From an uncultured Burkholderiales bacterium (GTDB lineage: Bacteria > Pseudomonadota > Gammaproteobacteria > Burkholderiales > Thiobacillaceae): a stretch of 41,162 bases of DNA. Shown here one piece after another: positions 10,672 through 19,401 of this stretch. The notes beneath the pieces were generated by a model. The model had not been told where the DNA came from, ran no database searches, and saw nothing but the letters and a program-made list of their open reading frames with translations. Location: NCBI GenBank assembly GCA_938038385.1, contig CALHRD010000030.1:1-41162 (forward strand). The letters run 5' to 3'. Within the stretch, counting starts at the first letter, position 1, and the number at the start of each line of letters is the position of its first letter. Made by a program: the position numbers and the translations under genes.

Positions 10672-11052
10672 TCAGGCCGCCTGGGCCGGGATCCCGCTGC
10701 CGAGGCGGGCAATGCGGTTGCGTTCGTCCACGTAGACCAGTTTTGGCTGGTAGGCGTTGAGCTCCACCTCGTTATAGGTGGCGTAGCTGGCGATGATCAG
10801 CACGTCGCCTATGGCGGCCTTGCGTGCCGCCGCACCGTTGACCGAGATCATGCCGCTGCCGCGGCTGCCGCGGATGGCGTAGGTGGAGAAGCGCTCGCCG
10901 TTGTTGACGTTGTAGATCTCGATGCGCTCGTATTCGCTGATGTCGGCGGCCTCCAACAGTGCCTCGTCGATGGCGCAGGAGCCCTCGTATTCCAGCTCGG
11001 AGGCGGTTACCCGCACCCGGTGCAGCTTGGACTTGAGCAGCGTGCGTTGCAT
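10672..11052 (-). CDS. panD: aspartate 1-decarboxylase PanD
   Basis: A 126-residue pyruvoyl enzyme making beta-alanine from aspartate for pantothenate. The self-cleavage site is visible as EYEGSCAID, with Gly24-Ser25 at the scissile bond. Other conserved stretches are INVNNGERF-like ([14 protein letters not shown]) and [10 protein letters not shown]. It is the last gene of the panB-panC-panD run, 48 bases after panC. The enterobacterial maturation factor PanM is not in the window. Confidence 0.96.
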   Translation of the reverse strand: MQRTLLKSKLHRVRVTASELEYEGSCAIDEALLEAADISEYERIEIYNVNNGERFSTYAIRGSRGSGMISVNGAAARKAAIGDVLIIASYATYNEVELNAYQPKLVYVDERNRIARLGSGIPAQAA

Positions 11053-11100
11053 GGGCCAGACATTCAGGATGGCGAAGGGTGGTAATCATACCGCAGGGTC

Positions 11101-11931
11101 TCAGTGCCAGGACACCTCCAGGTTGTCGATCAGTCGCGTGGCGCCCAGGCGGGCGGCTGCGAGGACCACCACGCGGTTCTCGCCAGGCTGCGGGGGAAGC
11201 AGGGTTGCCTGGCTGCGCACCGAGACGTAATCCACCCGCCAGCCGTGCGCTTCGAGCTCGTTGCGCGCCCAGGCCTCCAGAGCGGCGAAATCGCGCTCGC
11301 CGGCGGCCATACGCAGGGTCATGCGGCGCAGCAGTTCGTGCAGCCGCGGGGCCTCGGCCCGCTCCGACTCGCTCAGGTAGGTGTTGCGCGAAGACAATGC
11401 CAGGCCGTCGGCGGCGCGCACCGTCTCGCCCTCGATGATCTCGATCGGCAGATTGAGCTGACGCACCATGGCCTTGATCAGGAAGAGCTGCTGGTAGTCC
11501 TTCTTGCCGAACACGGCCAGGCGCGGCTGCACGACGTTGAACAGCTTCAGCACCACCGTGCACACCCCGGCGAAATGACCGGGCCGAAAGGCCCCGCACA
11601 GTTCGTCGGTCAGCGGCGGCTGTACCAGGAAGGTCTGGGGCTCGGGGTAGATCTCGGCGGCGTCGGGCGCGAAGACGATGTCCGTACCGACGCTTTCCAG
11701 CAGGGTACAGTCCGCCTCCAGGGTACGTGGATAGCGATCATAGTCCTCGCCCGCGCCGAACTGCAGCGGATTGACGAAGATGCTCGCCACCACCGGCTCC
11801 CCCGCCTGCCGGGCTCGATGCACGAGGTCGAGGTGGCCCGCGTGCAGGTTACCCATGGTGGGCACGAAGGCGGTGGCGCGCGCACCGGCGAGCGCATCAC
11901 GCAGGCGCTCGACCGTGTGGATCAGCCGCAT
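11101..11931 (-). CDS. panC: pantothenate synthetase PanC
   Basis: A 276-residue cytoplasmic ligase joining pantoate and beta-alanine with ATP. The HIGH-class nucleotide motif appears as HAGH at 30-33 (after PTMGNL), and the family blocks FGEKDYQQ (here FGKKDYQQL), GRxxDGLA-like ([12 protein letters not shown]) and SVRSQATL are present. The ATG at 11931 is chosen because [10 protein letters not shown] is the usual N-terminus; the longer frame to 12012 would overlap panB. It lies 28 bases after panB. Confidence 0.96.
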   Translation of the reverse strand: MRLIHTVERLRDALAGARATAFVPTMGNLHAGHLDLVHRARQAGEPVVASIFVNPLQFGAGEDYDRYPRTLEADCTLLESVGTDIVFAPDAAEIYPEPQTFLVQPPLTDELCGAFRPGHFAGVCTVVLKLFNVVQPRLAVFGKKDYQQLFLIKAMVRQLNLPIEIIEGETVRAADGLALSSRNTYLSESERAEAPRLHELLRRMTLRMAAGERDFAALEAWARNELEAHGWRVDYVSVRSQATLLPPQPGENRVVVLAAARLGATRLIDNLEVSWH

Positions 11932-11959
11932 CGCATGGGTGCGCGGTGCCCGAGGGACA

Positions 11960-12742
11960 TCAGACGCAGTGTTCCGGGCCAGGGAACTCGCCCATGCGAA
12001 CCGCGCGCGCATAGCTCAGCACGGCCTCCTCCAGCGACAAGGCGCCGGCCATGAAGTCGCGGGCGAAGCGCGGCGGCTTGGGCGTGAGCCCCAGCATATC
12101 CTGCAGCACCAACACCTGGCCGTTGCAATAGGGGCCGGCGCCGATGCCGATGGTGGGCACCGCCAGCCGCTGGGTCACCTCTTCCGCGAGCACGGAGGGG
12201 ATGGATTCCAGCACCATGAGTTTGACGCCGGCGCCCATCAGGTCCTCCGCGTCGCGCAGCAGCCGGGTCGCGCCGGCGCCGTCGCGCCCCTGGGCGGCAT
12301 AGCCGGTCTGGTTCACCGACTGCGGCAGCAGGCCCAAATGGCCGCACACCGGCACGCCGCGCTGGGAGAGGAAGGCGACGGTGGCGGCCATGATGCTGCC
12401 GCCTTCCAGCTTGACCATGTTGGCGCCGGCGGCCAGCAGCCGTGCGGCAGCGGCGAAGGCCTGCTCAGGCGCCTGCTGGTAGCTGCCGAAGGGCAGGTCG
12501 GTCAGGATGAGGGCGCCGCCTTCAGCGCCGCGCGCCACCGCTTCGGTGTGGTAAGTCATCTGCTCCAGGGTGACGGGCAGGGTGGTGGCATGTCCCTGGA
12601 TGGTCATGCCCAGGGAATCCCCCACCAGCAGGATGTCGACGCCGCAGCGCACCATGAGCCGGGCGAAGCTGGCGTCGTAGCAGGTGAGTGCCACCAGCTT
12701 CTCGCCCTTGGCCGACTTTTTCAGCAGTTGTGGCAGATACAT
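11960..12742 (-). CDS. panB: 3-methyl-2-oxobutanoate hydroxymethyltransferase PanB
   Basis: A 260-residue TIM-barrel enzyme adding a hydroxymethyl group from methylene-THF to ketoisovalerate, the first committed step of pantothenate synthesis. Conserved blocks: [43 protein letters not shown], and [15 protein letters not shown]. The start at 12742 gives the normal MYLPQLLKK start and overlaps the stop of the kinase gene by one base. Methylene-THF use links it functionally to folK upstream. Confidence 0.96.
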   Translation of the reverse strand: MYLPQLLKKSAKGEKLVALTCYDASFARLMVRCGVDILLVGDSLGMTIQGHATTLPVTLEQMTYHTEAVARGAEGGALILTDLPFGSYQQAPEQAFAAAARLLAAGANMVKLEGGSIMAATVAFLSQRGVPVCGHLGLLPQSVNQTGYAAQGRDGAGATRLLRDAEDLMGAGVKLMVLESIPSVLAEEVTQRLAVPTIGIGAGPYCNGQVLVLQDMLGLTPKPPRFARDFMAGALSLEEAVLSYARAVRMGEFPGPEHCV

Positions 12743-13383
12743 CAGCTTCCCCGGTTGAAGAATTCCCGCGTTCCGCGCATGTCGTGGATGCGGCGCACGA
12801 GCAGTTCGAAATCCTCCTGCCGGTCGGCGAAATTGAGGTGTTCGCTGTTGACGATCAGGAGGGGCGCGGCCTCGTAATGGTAGAAGAATTTCGCATAGGC
12901 ATTCACCAGTTCGGACAGATAGGTCTCGTCGAGCTGGCGCTCGTAACCGCGGCCGCGGCGACGCACGCGCTCCATCAGGGTGGCGGGGGTGGCCTGCAGG
13001 TAGATCACCAGGTCGGGCGTGGGGGCGAGCGGCCTCAGGTCGGCGTAGATCTTCTGGTAGAGCTGGAATTCCGTCTCGTCCAGGTTCATGCGGGCGAACA
13101 GTGCGTCCTTGTCGAGCAGGAAATCGGCCACCCGCGCCCTGCCGAACAGGTCGCCCTGCACCAGCTGCCGGCACTGTTCGTGACGCGAGAGGAGGAAGGC
13201 GAGCTGGGTGGGCAGAGCGTAACGCCGACGGTTTTCATAGAAGCGCCCGAGGAAGGGGTTGGCATCGGCCTGTTCCAGCATCAGTTCGGCATCGAGCAGC
13301 CGTGCAAGCTTTTCGGCCAGACTGGTCTTGCCCACGCCGATGGGGCCTTCCACGACGATGTACTGGAAGCGTTCGATCGACAT
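12742..13383 (-). CDS. deoxynucleoside kinase (dGK/dAK family)
   Basis: A 213-residue P-loop kinase of the deoxynucleoside kinase family. GPIGVGKTSLAEKLA (13-27) is the phosphate loop, FYENRRRYALPTQLAFL and the later RGRGYERQLDETYL region match nucleoside-binding and lid segments, and the DERQ-like part is present as ERQLDETYL. It phosphorylates purine deoxynucleosides for salvage; the exact base preference cannot be read from sequence. One-base overlaps on both sides (with folK and panB) make it an integral operon member. The folK-dgk-panB order recurs in Gammaproteobacteria. Confidence 0.9.
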   Translation of the reverse strand: MSIERFQYIVVEGPIGVGKTSLAEKLARLLDAELMLEQADANPFLGRFYENRRRYALPTQLAFLLSRHEQCRQLVQGDLFGRARVADFLLDKDALFARMNLDETEFQLYQKIYADLRPLAPTPDLVIYLQATPATLMERVRRRGRGYERQLDETYLSELVNAYAKFFYHYEAAPLLIVNSEHLNFADRQEDFELLVRRIHDMRGTREFFNRGS

Positions 13384-13901
13384 CAGGTCGCGGCGACACG
13401 TCGGCCGGGCTCGCTCAAGCGCACGAGGTCGCTGACATCGGTGGCGGCCAGCAGACGACGCACGTCCCCCCGGCCCGGGATGATCACGTCCGGGGCGATC
13501 TCCGCCAGCGGCTGCAGGACGAAGCCGCGTTCGTGCATGCGTGGGTGAGGCAGGGTGAGTCCGGGCTCGCGCATGACCAGACCGTCGAACAGGAGCAGGT
13601 CCAGGTCCAGGGTGCGGGGGGTGTTCTTGCCATCGCGCCGGCGGCCGTGGCGGGCCTCGATGGCCAGGCAGTAGCGCAGCAGTTCGCGTGGCGGCAGCAG
13701 GGTCGTCAGCCGCGCCACGGCATTGACGTAATCCGGTTGCTCGGGTCCGCCCACCGGTCGGCTGCGATAGAGGGAAGAGCGTGTGTACAGGCGGGTGCCG
13801 GGTAGTCGGCCCAGCTCCTCGACAGCCCGCAGGATCTGCCCGATGGGATCCCCCAGGTTGGCGCCCAGGGCGATGAAGACGTCTACGGCGGGGCTGGCCA
13901 T
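13383..13901 (-). CDS. folK: 2-amino-4-hydroxy-6-hydroxymethyldihydropteridine pyrophosphokinase FolK
   Basis: A 172-residue HPPK that pyrophosphorylates hydroxymethyl-dihydropterin in folate synthesis. Family signatures: FIALGANLGDP at the N-terminus, SSLYRSRPVGGPEQPDYVNAV, and the RTLDLDLLLFDG block with the HPRMHERGFVL substrate loop. The start at 13901 is chosen by the MASPAVDVFIALG N-terminus; a longer frame to 14111 lies within pcnB. It is four bases after pcnB and overlaps the kinase gene by one base. Confidence 0.95.
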   Translation of the reverse strand: MASPAVDVFIALGANLGDPIGQILRAVEELGRLPGTRLYTRSSLYRSRPVGGPEQPDYVNAVARLTTLLPPRELLRYCLAIEARHGRRRDGKNTPRTLDLDLLLFDGLVMREPGLTLPHPRMHERGFVLQPLAEIAPDVIIPGRGDVRRLLAATDVSDLVRLSEPGRRVAAT

Positions 13902-13905
13902 CGCC

Positions 13906-15261
13906 TCAGCCTGCCTGGGCTTCGAGCATGCCGGCCTGACGCGGGCGGCGCTTGCGACGGCGACGCTTGCGCGCGCCTTCGCCGGTGGCCGGCAACAGCA
14001 TTTCGGCACGTGTGTGTTCGTCCGCATCCTGGAATCCGGTCCACCAGTCCGCCAGTTCCTGCGGCGCATCGCCGCCACGGGCACGGATGAGCAGGAAATC
14101 ATAGCCGGCACGGTAGCGGGGGTGACTGAGCAGGCGGTAGGGACGGGCGCCGCTGCGCTGTTCGAAACGCGGCTGCAGCGACCAGATCTCCTTGATCATG
14201 CCGTCGAAGCGGCGCGGGAAGGCCAACGCCTGCCGCTGGCGCTCCAAGGTCTCGTCCATGGCGGCATGCAGAGCCGCCAGAGGCGGCTCGCCCGCCTCCC
14301 GAAGTCGCTGCCATTGGGTTTGCATGTCGAACCAGAGCAGTCCTGCTAGCATGAAGGCAGGCGAGGCGGACTGGCCGTGGCGCACCCGCTCGTCGGTGTC
14401 ATGCAGGGCGGCGTGCAGAAAGCCCCGGCGCGCCGGATCGTCCAGTATGGCGTCCAGCATCGGCAGCACACCGTGATGCAGGCCCTCCGCACGCAACTGA
14501 TGCACGCCACGCTCGGCATGGCCGGAGAGCAGCAGCTTCATCATCTCGTCGAACAGGCGCGCAGCAGGGATGCGCGCGAGCAGCGGGGCAAGCTGGGCGA
14601 TAGGGGCGCGGGTGGCCGGGTCGATGTGGAAATCGAGCTTGGCCGCGAAACGCGCGGCCCGCAGCATGCGCACCGGGTCTTCCTTGTAGCGCGTGGCCGG
14701 GTCGCCGATCATGCGCAGGATGCGTTTCCTGGCGTCGGCCACCCCGCCGTGCCAGTCCCACACCTCCTGCTTCTCCGGGTCGTAATAGAGGGCGTTGACC
14801 GTGAAGTCGCGGCGGGCGGCATCGTCCTCCTGGCTGCCGAAGACGTTGTCACGCAGGATCAAGCCGTCCTCCGCGGTGACCCGATCTTCGTCCTCCTCGT
14901 AGCCTTGGGGATTGCCGGCGCGGAAGGTGGTGATCTCGATGGTCTCGGCGCCACAATAGACGTGCACGATACGGAAGCGCCGGCCGATGATGCGGGCACG
15001 CCGGAACAGCGCCTTGACCTGCTCGGGGGTGGCATCGGTGGCCACGTCGAAGTCCTTGGGCGCGCGGTCGAGCAGCAGGTCACGCACCGCACCACCTACG
15101 ATGAACGCCATGAAGCCGCCCTCGCGCAGGCTGCGGGTGACCTTCAGCGCACAGGGGGCGATGCGGGCGCGTGTGATGCCGTGGTCGGCCAGTGGCAGGA
15201 TGAGCGGGCCGCTGCGTTTGTCGCCCAGCCGCAGCACCCTGCGAATCAGGCGCTTGATCAT
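13906..15261 (-). CDS. pcnB: poly(A) polymerase I PcnB
   Basis: A 451-residue nucleotidyltransferase that adds 3' poly(A) tails and promotes RNA decay. The N-terminal active site shows FIVGGAVRDLLL (53-64) and KDFDVATDA with Asp70/Asp72 as metal ligands, then RRDFTVNALYYD, RYKEDPVRMLRAARFAAKL, and a C-terminal Arg/Lys-rich tail (RKRRRRKRRPRQ) typical of PcnB rather than tRNA CCA-adding enzyme. It is the first gene of the operon, and pcnB-folK is a conserved pair. Confidence 0.95.
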   Translation of the reverse strand: MIKRLIRRVLRLGDKRSGPLILPLADHGITRARIAPCALKVTRSLREGGFMAFIVGGAVRDLLLDRAPKDFDVATDATPEQVKALFRRARIIGRRFRIVHVYCGAETIEITTFRAGNPQGYEEDEDRVTAEDGLILRDNVFGSQEDDAARRDFTVNALYYDPEKQEVWDWHGGVADARKRILRMIGDPATRYKEDPVRMLRAARFAAKLDFHIDPATRAPIAQLAPLLARIPAARLFDEMMKLLLSGHAERGVHQLRAEGLHHGVLPMLDAILDDPARRGFLHAALHDTDERVRHGQSASPAFMLAGLLWFDMQTQWQRLREAGEPPLAALHAAMDETLERQRQALAFPRRFDGMIKEIWSLQPRFEQRSGARPYRLLSHPRYRAGYDFLLIRARGGDAPQELADWWTGFQDADEHTRAEMLLPATGEGARKRRRRKRRPRQAGMLEAQAG

Positions 15262-15343
15262 GGCAGGGGTATGCGGATGGTGGCGGTGACGGGCAGATCC
15301 ATCAGGCGTCGGGCAGATTTTTCCCGGTCGGTTTCATGCGCGC

Positions 15344-15349
15344 ATTATA
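15344..15349 (-). promoter_or_regulatory. candidate -10 box of the pcnB-folK-pan operon
   Basis: TATAAT on the minus strand is a perfect -10 hexamer 82 bases before the pcnB start, in the 158-base gap shared with the divergent exbB gene. A matching -35 is not evident, so the call rests on the single hexamer and position. Confidence 0.4.
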
Positions 15350-15419
15350 GTGCGGCTTGCCGCCCTGCAGCCTGCCGGGCTAAATTTACGCGCTGTTCAT
15401 ACCCATCGAGGTCCCGCCG

Positions 15420-16025
15420 GTGCTAGCCCTCATCGAAGCAGCAGGATGGCCCATCTGGCCGCTCATATTCGCCTCCATCATAGCGCTGGCCATCATCATC
15501 GAGCGCGCCTACACCCTGCGCAGTCGTCTGATCAACCCACCCAATCTGCTCGAGCAGACGCTCGAAAACCTGCGTCGTCACGGCATCAACAGCGACATCA
15601 TGCGCGCCCTGGCGGAAGGCTCACCGATGGGTCGGGTTTTCGCCTCCGGTCTGCGCAGCATGAACGGCAGCCGTGAGCTGATGAAGGAGTCCCTGGAGGA
15701 GGCCGGCCGGTCGGTGGCGCACGAGCTGGAGCGCTATCTCACCGCCCTCGGCACCATCGCCACCGTGGCGCCGCTGCTCGGACTGCTCGGCACCGTGATC
15801 GGCATGATCGAAATCTTCGGCGCGCAAAGCCCCGGCGGCGGCAATCCGGCCAAGCTGGCACATGGCATCTCCATCGCCCTGTACAACACCGCCTTCGGCC
15901 TCATCGTCGCCATCCCCAGCATGATCTTCTACCGCTACTACCGCGCCAAGGTCGATGCCCTGCTGGTGGAGATGGAGCAGCAGGCCCTGCGCCTGGTGGA
16001 CATCGTGCACGGGGAGCGCAAGTGA
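15420..16025 (+). CDS. exbB: MotA/TolQ/ExbB proton channel family protein (ExbB-like)
   Basis: A 201-residue inner-membrane protein with three membrane helices (about 12-28, 108-132 and 145-168) and the family signature LGTIATVAPLLGLLGTVIGMI followed by IALYNTAFGLIVAIPSMIFY. Together with ExbD it forms the proton-driven motor that energises TonB-dependent receptors (or TolA). The start is GTG at 15420. It overlaps exbD by four bases (GTGA). No tonB or tolA is adjacent; the exbB-exbD-lpxK order is common in Gammaproteobacteria, so ExbB-like is the cautious name. A BtuB receptor elsewhere in the window is a possible client. Confidence 0.88.
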   Translation: MLALIEAAGWPIWPLIFASIIALAIIIERAYTLRSRLINPPNLLEQTLENLRRHGINSDIMRALAEGSPMGRVFASGLRSMNGSRELMKESLEEAGRSVAHELERYLTALGTIATVAPLLGLLGTVIGMIEIFGAQSPGGGNPAKLAHGISIALYNTAFGLIVAIPSMIFYRYYRAKVDALLVEMEQQALRLVDIVHGERK

Positions 16026-16450
16026 ACTTCCAGCGCGGCTGGCGGCGAGACGAGCCGGAGATCAACCTGATCCCGATGATCGATCTTCTGCTGGTGGTCA
16101 TCATCTTCTTGGTCATCACCACCACCTATGCCCGCTTCGCCGAACTGCAGATCAACCTGCCCGAGGCACAGGGCGAGACGGCCAAGGAGGCTCCCGCCAA
16201 GATCGAAGTCGACGTGGACGCCGGCGGCAACTATCGCCTCAACGGGAACGCGGTGGCCTTCCGCGGGGTCGACGGCCTGCGCGAGAGCCTGCAGCAGGCC
16301 GCTGGCGGCCAGGCAGACCCCATCGTCGTCATCTCCGCCGATGCCCGCGCCACCCATCAGGCGGTCATCCATGTCATGGACGCCGCCCGGCGGGCCGGCT
16401 TCAACCGGGTGACCTTCGTCACCCAGACCAACCCTGATTCCTCGCCTTGA
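16022..16450 (+). CDS. exbD: biopolymer transport protein ExbD/TolR family
   Basis: A 142-residue protein with a short cytosolic N-terminus, one membrane helix (about 18-36) carrying the essential acidic residue Asp21 in NLIPMIDLLLV, and a periplasmic domain (IEVDVDAGGNYRLNG, VVISADARATHQAVIHVMDAA). It partners the preceding ExbB-like protein. It starts with GTG overlapping exbB by four bases and ends overlapping the TTG of lpxK by four, so the three are translationally coupled. Confidence 0.9.
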   Translation: MNFQRGWRRDEPEINLIPMIDLLLVVIIFLVITTTYARFAELQINLPEAQGETAKEAPAKIEVDVDAGGNYRLNGNAVAFRGVDGLRESLQQAAGGQADPIVVISADARATHQAVIHVMDAARRAGFNRVTFVTQTNPDSSP

Positions 16451-17439
16451 AGCGTCCCTCGGCGGTCGGCTGGCGCGGCCAGGTCTGGCGGCGCCCCCTG
16501 GCCGGCCTGTTCCTGGTCCTGGCCGGTCTGCGCCGGCTGGCCTACCGCTACCGGCTGCTGCCGGTGCATCGACTGCCCGTGCCGGTGATCGTGGTGGGCA
16601 ACATCAGCGTCGGCGGCACGGGCAAGACTCCGCTGACGATGTGGCTGGTCCGTTCCCTGCAGCAGGCGGGTTGGCGGCCCGGCATCATCAGCCGGGGTTA
16701 CGGCGGACGTCATCCCGGGCCGGCCCCGGTGCGTCCCGACAGCGATCCCGCCGCCGTGGGTGATGAACCGCTGCTGCTGGCGCGACGCGCCGGTGTGCCG
16801 GTGTGGATCGGTCGCCGGCGCGCGCAGGCGGGCCGGGGTCTGCTCGCCGCCCATCCCGAGGTGAATGTGCTGCTTGCCGATGACGGCCTGCAGCACTACG
16901 CCTTGGCCCGCGACCTGGAGATCGCCGTGGTGGACGGGGTGCGCCGCTTCGGTAACGGCTGGCCGCTGCCGGCCGGTCCGCTGCGCGAGCTGCCCAGGCG
17001 GCTCGATACGGTGGATGCGGTGGTGGTGCATGGTGGGGATGCGGATTGGCTGCAGGTGCGGGCACCTGTCTACAGGATGCAGCTCGAGCCCCGGCGTCTG
17101 CGTCACCTGCGCGAAGCCGACCGCACCTTGCCCTTGGACTGGCTGGTCGGCAGGCAGGTGCAGGCGGTGGCGGGCATCGGTCATCCGGAGCGTTTCTTCA
17201 CGCTCCTGCGCAGCCTGGGGGCCGACGTCCGGCCCCACGCCTATCCTGATCATCATGCCTTTCGCGACCGGGATCTGCCCCATGGCACGGTGGTGATGAC
17301 CGAGAAGGACGCGGTCAAATGCACCGCATTTGCGCGGGCGGATGACTGGGTCCTGGAGGTTGACGCCGTCGTCGATCCGGGGCTACAAACGCGCATCGTC
17401 AACCTTCTCGTGCCTCGTCATGGATCCGAAACTGCTTGA
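16447..17439 (+). CDS. lpxK: tetraacyldisaccharide 4'-kinase LpxK
   Basis: A 330-residue inner-membrane-associated P-loop kinase that phosphorylates the lipid A disaccharide. The N-terminal amphipathic/hydrophobic helix is followed by [12 protein letters not shown] (51-62), [26 protein letters not shown], and the catalytic block [18 protein letters not shown]. The start is TTG at 16447, in a TTGA overlap with exbD. msbA, often just upstream of lpxK, is absent here. The 3' end overlaps the Trm112-like gene by 20 bases. Confidence 0.95.
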   Translation: MKRPSAVGWRGQVWRRPLAGLFLVLAGLRRLAYRYRLLPVHRLPVPVIVVGNISVGGTGKTPLTMWLVRSLQQAGWRPGIISRGYGGRHPGPAPVRPDSDPAAVGDEPLLLARRAGVPVWIGRRRAQAGRGLLAAHPEVNVLLADDGLQHYALARDLEIAVVDGVRRFGNGWPLPAGPLRELPRRLDTVDAVVVHGGDADWLQVRAPVYRMQLEPRRLRHLREADRTLPLDWLVGRQVQAVAGIGHPERFFTLLRSLGADVRPHAYPDHHAFRDRDLPHGTVVMTEKDAVKCTAFARADDWVLEVDAVVDPGLQTRIVNLLVPRHGSETA

Positions 17440-17599
17440 AATCCTGGTCTGCCCCCTTTGCAAGGGGCCGCTGGTTTACAGGAAGGCGGCCGAGGAACTG
17501 ATCTGCAAGGCCGATCGGCTTGCCTTTCCCATCCGCGACGGTATCCCCGTGATGCTGGAAGAGGAGGCCAGGCGGTTGCCCGCGGACGAGGAAGTCTGA
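17420..17599 (+). CDS. Trm112 family protein (YcaR-like)
   Basis: A 59-residue protein starting [18 protein letters not shown], with a CxxC motif and the [13 protein letters not shown] segment that identifies the bacterial Trm112/YcaR family, found between lpxK and kdsB in many Proteobacteria. Its start lies 20 bases inside lpxK. Its biochemical role is not established. Here kdsB does not follow; the next gene is fliJ, six bases downstream. Confidence 0.9.
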   Translation: MDPKLLEILVCPLCKGPLVYRKAAEELICKADRLAFPIRDGIPVMLEEEARRLPADEEV

Positions 17600-17605
17600 T
17601 CCCCC

Positions 17606-18058
17606 GTGGCCAGGCGTTTCCCCCTGCAACCCTTGCTGGATCACTCCCGGCATCGCATGGATGCGGCGGAGAGGGCGTTGCGGGTACTCAAGCAACAGGA
17701 GGAGGAGGCCAGGCGGCGACTGCAGGAGTTGGAAGGCTTCCGCCAGGAATACCGCGACCGGCTGGTGCACAGCGTTGCCGGTGGCATGCGCATCCACATG
17801 ATGCGCGACTACCACGCCTTTCTCGCCAAGATCGAGCAGGCCATCCGACACCAGACCGAGGCGGTGAAGGAGACCCATGGGCGCTGGGAGGTGGCCCACA
17901 AGCAATGGCTGGCAGAGCGACAGAAGGTCAAGGCCTATGAGGTGCTGGCGGAGCGACACCACAAGCGTGAACTGCACCGCGCGGAGCGACGTGACCAGCG
18001 TCTAACGGACGAACATGCCGCGAAGGCCGTCCTGCACCGCAACGGCGCCGACCCATGA
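17606..18058 (+). CDS. fliJ: flagellar export protein FliJ
   Basis: A 150-residue, highly charged, almost entirely alpha-helical coiled-coil protein (FPLQPLLDHSRHRMDAAERAL, QEEEARRRLQELEGFRQEYRDRL). FliJ sits as the stalk in the FliI ATPase ring of the flagellar type III export apparatus. A GTG at 17606, six bases after the Trm112 gene, gives the normal N-terminus. Its usual partner fliI is not next to it, so the fliI-fliJ pair has been separated. Identification rests on length, helical pattern and its place before fliK. Confidence 0.8.
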   Translation: MARRFPLQPLLDHSRHRMDAAERALRVLKQQEEEARRRLQELEGFRQEYRDRLVHSVAGGMRIHMMRDYHAFLAKIEQAIRHQTEAVKETHGRWEVAHKQWLAERQKVKAYEVLAERHHKRELHRAERRDQRLTDEHAAKAVLHRNGADP

Positions 18059-18072
18059 CGACTTGAATCAAA

Positions 18073-18089
18073 TTGGCATGATAGTTGCT
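18073..18089 (+). promoter_or_regulatory. sigma-54 promoter before fliK
   Basis: TTGGCATG-N4-TTGCT fits the sigma-54 consensus TTGGCACG-N4-TTGCW with one mismatch and the invariant GG and GC elements. Transcription would start near 18100, about 24 bases before the fliK ATG, which also argues against a fliK start inside the promoter at 18085. It implies control by a FleQ-type enhancer-binding protein. Confidence 0.88.
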
Positions 18090-18123
18090 TGATAACTTAC
18101 CGATACCCACCAGCAGCACGATC

Positions 18124-19245
18124 ATGATTCCTCCCGCACGCTCTGCAGGCATCCCGGACCAGGGTCCCTGCGCCGACTGCAGCGCACTTCCGTCGCCCGC
18201 CGGCCTGCAGGCCGGGCAGGGCGTATTTCACCGGGTACTCGATGCCCTGATCGCCGGACTGGAAGTCAAGGCCACCGGCGCTTTGCCTGTGCAGGGTGCG
18301 ATTGCGGCAGGGACCGGCTCGCCCGGTGAGCCGGAATCCGCCGGGGTTGCGCAGTCGTTGCTCGTCTCGATCTCGGCCGCCGAGGAGTTCGATGGGGCTT
18401 CTGACCCGGCCGGGGGCGAGGCGGCGCTGGCCGCTGCCTCCCAGGCGGAAGTCGCTGCGCAGACAGCGGCTGCCGCCTTGCTCGGCGCATGGCAGCCGAT
18501 ACCCCGGCCCGCCGGGGGTGCCGGCATGCTGCCCGAAGCCGGTCGAGACGACTCGCGTGGCTCGGCGGCCGGGCAGGCGACAGCGGCAACCCTTGCCGCA
18601 GGGCGGCAACGACTGCCGCTATCCCTGCCAGGACAGACGGCAGACACCACACGGCCGGAACAGGTGGTGTCTGCCTCGGACCAGGGTGACGGCGAGGCCG
18701 TTCTGTCGCGCCCGATCATGGTCGATGTCGCGATGCGACCGGTCCCGCATGCCTTGCAACCGACAACCGACACCAGTGCGCTCATGGTTGCGGAACGGCC
18801 GTCCGACCCGATGAGAACCGCGATCTCCCGCGAGGTCCTGACCATGCAGCTGCCGCTGCGCGCCCAGGGCTGGGATGGCGAACTCGCACAGCGCATCGTC
18901 TGGATGGCCGGTCGGCAGACGCAATGGGCGGAGATCACCCTCAATCCGCCCAATCTGGGCAACCTGGAGGTCCATCTGTCCCTCAAGGGCAACGACGCCA
19001 GCGCCTATTTTTATTCCCCCCACGCAGCCGTGCGCGAGGCCATCGACGAGAGCCTTTCCAGACTGAGGGAGATGTTGGCCGGTGCCGGCATCAGTCTGGG
19101 CCAGACCCAGGTGAGCCAGGAGTCCTTCGACGACCGGCGCGGTGGAGGTGCGACGGGTTTCCCGCGCCCCAGTGAGGCCGGCGTCGAGCTCGATGCAGTG
19201 CTGCCGGCCCAATCAGGGCGGGGGCTGGTGGACCTGTACGTCTGA
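18124..19245 (+). CDS. fliK: flagellar hook-length control protein FliK
   Basis: A 373-residue protein with a long, low-complexity, Ala/Gly/Pro-rich N-terminal region and a conserved C-terminal domain: WAEITLNPPNLGNLEVHLSL followed by a KGNDASAYFYSPHAAVREAI-type helix region and LREMLAGAGISLGQTQVS. FliK is the secreted molecular ruler that switches export from hook to filament substrates. The ATG at 18124 is chosen because it lies just after the sigma-54 transcription start. A 156-base gap without any clear signal separates it from fliL. Confidence 0.88.
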   Translation: MIPPARSAGIPDQGPCADCSALPSPAGLQAGQGVFHRVLDALIAGLEVKATGALPVQGAIAAGTGSPGEPESAGVAQSLLVSISAAEEFDGASDPAGGEAALAAASQAEVAAQTAAAALLGAWQPIPRPAGGAGMLPEAGRDDSRGSAAGQATAATLAAGRQRLPLSLPGQTADTTRPEQVVSASDQGDGEAVLSRPIMVDVAMRPVPHALQPTTDTSALMVAERPSDPMRTAISREVLTMQLPLRAQGWDGELAQRIVWMAGRQTQWAEITLNPPNLGNLEVHLSLKGNDASAYFYSPHAAVREAIDESLSRLREMLAGAGISLGQTQVSQESFDDRRGGGATGFPRPSEAGVELDAVLPAQSGRGLVDLYV

Positions 19246-19401
19246 GGATGTTGCCAACCGGGCGAAGCGGGCCTTACAGATCAGGCCTGCGGTGAGCCTT
19301 GCTTGCCAGACGGCTTGCGATGAAGTAAGAAGCAACCTAAGCTTGTTGGCAAAAGCCACTGTTTTATCGAGTATTCACGTCCAAATCCTCAAGAGGATGA
19401 C

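Noticed and set aside
19309-19350. Sigma-54 promoter before fliL (TTGCCAGACGGCTTGCG, and TTGGCA further on)
   Set aside because: The first lacks the invariant GG of the -24 element; the second has no GC at -12. Neither is good enough to annotate.
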